From NCBI GenBank assembly GCA_016795425.1, contig JAEUHG010000103.1, positions 1-64,000 of the forward strand: a DNA stretch of 64,000 nt, in the 5' to 3' direction. Below the pieces are notes generated by a model. The model was given only the letters and a program-made list of their open reading frames with translations, was not told where the DNA came from and did not search any database. Every line of letters starts with the position of its first letter. Position 1 is the first letter of the stretch. Shown here in pieces: positions 51,475 through 64,000 of this stretch. Source of the DNA: Verrucomicrobiales bacterium (GTDB lineage Bacteria; Verrucomicrobiota; Verrucomicrobiia; Limisphaerales; CAIMTB01). A program made the translations under genes and the position numbers.

Positions 51475-52839
51475 ATGCCTGTGCTTCGCCAGTTGCAACA
51501 GACGGTTCGATCGATCCTCTTCGAGGAGGAACCCGGTGAGTTGGCGAGGTGGTCCCGCTTCAGCCGGGTGGCCCGTTTTTGGGTCATGGTGGGGCAGGCC
51601 TTCGCCCGGAACCGTTGCCCGGTGCGGGCGACCGCGTTGGCGTACTCGTCGCTTCTGGCGTTCGTGCCGTTGCTGGCCGTGGTGATCGGCATCTCGACCA
51701 GTCTGCTGAAAAAGGACGCGGACAAGATCGGGGTTTGGATCACGGACGCTGTGTTCCGCGTGGCGCCGCAGCTGAAGAACAGCGAGGAGTTCGGATTGAA
51801 GCTGGGCAATTTGACCTCGGAGATCAATGCGATGATCTCGAATGTGCACAGCGGGGCACTGGGGACGACCGGTGTGATCGCCTTGCTCACCATGATCCTC
51901 TTCATGCTGGCGAGGGTGGAGGAGACCCTGAACGATATCTGGGGAGTGATGCGGGGGCGGTCGTGGTATGCGCGGTTGGTGAACTACTGGGCGGCGATCA
52001 GCCTGGGACCGATCATCATGTTCACCGCCATCGGGTTCACCGCCACGTTGCGTCTTCCTCAAACCGAGGCCTGGCTGGGCAGCCAGGGAATCCTGGGGCC
52101 GTTCCTGGTGGGGTTGGTACAGGTGCCCGTGCTGGGCGCGGCTTGCGCTCTCTTCTACGGCCTCATGCCGAACACGAAGGTGCAATGGCAGGCGGCTGCG
52201 GTGGGCGGGTTGACCGCCGGATTCCTGTGGTATCTGAACAACACCCTGAGTTCGCAGTTCGTATCTCAAGTGACCCGCGACAAGGCGATCTATGGGCCGG
52301 TGGCGGTGATCCCGGTGTTCATGGTGGGGCTTTACTTCTTCTGGATGCTGCTGCTGTTCGGGGCTCAGACGGCGTATACGTTTCAAAACCGCAAGAGCTA
52401 CCTCGCCATGCGGCAGGTGAATCGGGTGCACCAGGACGGGCGTGAGTTGGTGGCGGTGCGGATCATGGTGGCGGCTTCGGAGGCGTTCCTGGCAGGACGC
52501 CCCGCGCCGTCGATCGCGGCGCTCGCCGATCGGCTCGAGGTTCCCGGCCAATTGATCAGCCAGATCACCGGAACTCTTTTGAAGACGCAGCTGCTGGTGG
52601 AAGTGAGCCAGGCGGAGACCGGTTATTTTCCAACGCGTCCCCCCGAATCGATCAAGGTTTCCGATGTGCTGCGCGCGATGCGCCGGGGGGTTGGGAGTCG
52701 GATGCCGACGCGGCGGGACGCCGGGCGACAATCCGTGGAGCGGGAATTGTCAGCTGTGGCGGTGGCTGAGGAAGTCGCGGGCGCGCGTTCATTGGCGGAG
52801 TTGGTCCGGGAAGCTGGAGCGGAAAGCAAAACGATCTGA
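51475..52839 (+). CDS. YihY/virulence factor BrkB family membrane protein
   Basis: The 454-residue protein has the six-helix core of the YihY/UPF0761 family (RATALAYSSLLAFVPLLAVV and ILFMLARVEETLNDIWGVMRG). Other family blocks are LYFFWMLLLFGAQTAYTFQN and the loop region MPNTKVQWQAA. After the core, a C-terminal winged-helix-like part (IAALADRLEVPGQLISQ) resembles the extension in many members. The function is unknown. It is divergent from ftsK, with 99 bases between. Confidence 0.88.
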   Translation: MPVLRQLQQTVRSILFEEEPGELARWSRFSRVARFWVMVGQAFARNRCPVRATALAYSSLLAFVPLLAVVIGISTSLLKKDADKIGVWITDAVFRVAPQLKNSEEFGLKLGNLTSEINAMISNVHSGALGTTGVIALLTMILFMLARVEETLNDIWGVMRGRSWYARLVNYWAAISLGPIIMFTAIGFTATLRLPQTEAWLGSQGILGPFLVGLVQVPVLGAACALFYGLMPNTKVQWQAAAVGGLTAGFLWYLNNTLSSQFVSQVTRDKAIYGPVAVIPVFMVGLYFFWMLLLFGAQTAYTFQNRKSYLAMRQVNRVHQDGRELVAVRIMVAASEAFLAGRPAPSIAALADRLEVPGQLISQITGTLLKTQLLVEVSQAETGYFPTRPPESIKVSDVLRAMRRGVGSRMPTRRDAGRQSVERELSAVAVAEEVAGARSLAELVREAGAESKTI

Positions 52840-52976
52840 GGGTGAGGAATCCACCGGTCAGGCGTGGATATCACGCAATGCGCGTGAGACTCGCGCCGAT
52901 TTCAGCGGGAAAGGGAAATCCCGAGGCGAAAACGGGGTGGCACCTGACCTGCTAGAATGGTTGACGGTAAAATCCG

Positions 52977-53005
52977 TTGACACCTCGATGGGTGTCTCCT
53001 ACAAA
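52977..53005 (+). promoter_or_regulatory. sigma-70 promoter with dyad in the spacer
   Basis: TTGACA (52977-52982) and TACAAA (53000-53005) are separated by 17 bases, a consensus -35 and a good -10. An inverted repeat GACACC (52979-52984)/GGTGTC (52991-52996) spans the -35 and the spacer, as an operator would. The start point would lie near 53012, giving a leader of about 23 bases to the ATG at 53035, without a Shine-Dalgarno sequence. Confidence 0.7.
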
Positions 53006-53034
53006 CGCCCGCACCGCTTAACCCACAACAGCAC

Positions 53035-53778
53035 ATGAAATCATTCAGTCAGCGCGCAAAGCGCGCCTTCACTCTGATCGAGCTCCTGGTCGTCATTGCC
53101 ATTATCGCGATTTTGGCCAGCATGCTCCTGCCCGCGTTGGCGAAGGCCAAGGCCAAAGCGGTCCGCATCAAATGCGTCAACGGTCTGAAGCAGATCGGTG
53201 TCGCGTTCCGCGTGTTCGCCACGGACAACGGCGATCGTTACCCGATGAACGTGGCCACGAACGAAGGTGGCTCGGCCGATTTCGTTCCGACGACCGGCAA
53301 TGCCGACGCGAATATCTGGCGGCACTTCTGGGTGATGTCGAACGAACTCACCACGCCCCGCATCCTGATCTGCGCCTCGGACAGCGGCCGCTACGAAGCG
53401 ACCAACTGGAACGACATGGCGAATCAGACCGGCACCACCAAGGGCAAGAACGCCTCGATCAGCTACGGCATTGGCCTTGGCGCTGACGAGACCCGCCCGC
53501 AGATGTTGCTCGCCGCCGATCGTTCGATCACGGCGCCCGACGCCCCTGGCAAGTTCGAGTTCAACAAGAACACGGCCCAATACGGCAAGTTCGGCACCAA
53601 CGTGACCCAGCTCAAGACCATGAAGTGGGATGAGAAGGGCCTCCACCAGAACGCCGGCAACGCCGCGTTGTCGGATGGTTCCGTTCAGCAGCTCACCGGC
53701 GCTCGCCTGCGTGAGACGCTCCAGAACTCGGGCGACAACGACAACCTGTACTCGCAGCCCGGCAAGAATAACAACTAA
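53035..53778 (+). CDS. prepilin-like protein with H-X9-DG motif (second copy)
   Basis: This 247-residue protein has the same leader type as the gene at 40984: [11 protein letters not shown] followed by [18 protein letters not shown], with Glu at +5. Here the -1 residue is Ala, where prepilin peptidase normally needs Gly. The globular part has [21 protein letters not shown] and ICASDSGRY, and ends with the H-X9-DG pattern ([14 protein letters not shown]). It has its own promoter and a strong terminator, so it is an independent transcription unit. Its family probably includes many copies elsewhere in the genome (inference from the family). Confidence 0.9.
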   Translation: MKSFSQRAKRAFTLIELLVVIAIIAILASMLLPALAKAKAKAVRIKCVNGLKQIGVAFRVFATDNGDRYPMNVATNEGGSADFVPTTGNADANIWRHFWVMSNELTTPRILICASDSGRYEATNWNDMANQTGTTKGKNASISYGIGLGADETRPQMLLAADRSITAPDAPGKFEFNKNTAQYGKFGTNVTQLKTMKWDEKGLHQNAGNAALSDGSVQQLTGARLRETLQNSGDNDNLYSQPGKNNN

Positions 53779-53790
53779 CCTCGGTTAGTT
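53773..53790 (+). repeat. 8-bp inverted repeat across the stop codon
   Basis: AACTAACC (53773-53780) pairs with GGTTAGTT (53783-53790) with only two bases between. The left arm includes the last base of the final Asn codon and the TAA stop of the prepilin-like gene. It precedes the main terminator by about 16 bases. Confidence 0.55.
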
Positions 53791-53805
53791 TCATTCTCCT
53801 GATTT

Positions 53806-53839
53806 GGGCGCTCCGGTCTCCGGAGCGCCCCTTTTTTTT
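53806..53839 (+). terminator. intrinsic terminator after the second prepilin gene
   Basis: GGGCGCTCCG (53806-53815) pairs with CGGAGCGCCC (53821-53830) across a 5-base loop, followed by a run of eight T. It is a classic Rho-independent terminator. Confidence 0.95.
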
Positions 53840-53943
53840 GTCCGATGATCCAACGCATTCGGGAGGTGGGAACCACGCATGGCATCGCTCCCGCCATCGG
53901 CATGTCGCGGCTCTTGCGGTGTGGATTTCCCGTGTCATGAGAA

Positions 53944-63999
<10,056 letters not shown>

Positions 64000-64000
64000 G

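Noticed and set aside
48724..52731. 1335-codon version of ftsK
   Set aside because: The extra N-terminus is antisense to the YihY-family gene and lacks FtsK features; the first membrane segment begins just after the ATG at 51375.

Overview
The window is a GC-rich chromosomal segment of a Gram-negative bacterium, most likely a member of the Verrucomicrobiota. The evidence is two prepilin-like proteins with the [18 protein letters not shown] start and an H-X9-DG tail motif, a DUF1800/DUF1501 pair with a Tat signal, secreted DUF1080 and VCBS proteins, and GmhA and GDP-mannose genes that imply a lipopolysaccharide-type envelope. The placement is inferred from family content, not from a database search. 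Many genes lack a clear Shine-Dalgarno sequence, so several starts rest on homology or on overlaps with neighbours.

Layout. 1-1000: the 3' part of rpoD and hairpin terminators facing gmhA. 1003-5494: a sugar isomerase, a ROK protein and a DUF1800-DUF1501 operon. 5495-6030: a gene-free region holding a 173-bp two-fold symmetric array of five hairpins, the most unusual non-coding structure in the window. 6031-10750 (minus): trpA, a mannose-1-phosphate guanylyltransferase, a DUF2851 protein, and an overlapping coiled-coil/lipoprotein pair. 10878-19246: a ceramidase-like hydrolase, the cofactor operon nadC-birA-coaX, an SGNH hydrolase, a VCBS-repeat protein, an MFS exporter and an NDUFA9-like protein.

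19425-37666 is one nearly continuous ribosomal cluster joining the str, S10, spc and alpha operons: rpsL-rpsG-fusA, rpsJ to rplO, secY-map-infA-rpmJ-rpsM-rpsK-rpsD-rpoA-rplQ. tuf, adk and rpmD are absent from their usual places. It starts behind a 16-bp palindrome and a leader hairpin and ends at a strong terminator. S11 carries an Ala/Pro-rich N-terminal extension of about 100 residues, and S5, S3 and L17 also have low-complexity extensions.

37798-53778: an MFS transporter, an acyl-CoA synthetase, prepilin-like and beta-helix proteins, metF translationally coupled to a DUF1080-LamG protein, a CusF-Sco fusion, a small membrane protein, an ABM monooxygenase, a Gfo/Idh oxidoreductase, ftsK, a YihY-family protein and a second prepilin with a recognisable promoter and terminator. 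53944-64000: an Lhr-type helicase overlapping ligA, then a very large hybrid sensor kinase on the minus strand that runs off the window.

No rRNA, tRNA, CRISPR array, prophage or transposase gene was seen. No gene set here amounts to a clearly new defence or metabolic system. The best candidates for novelty are the symmetric hairpin array, the S11 extension, the coiled-coil/lipoprotein pair, and the palindromes at promoters.
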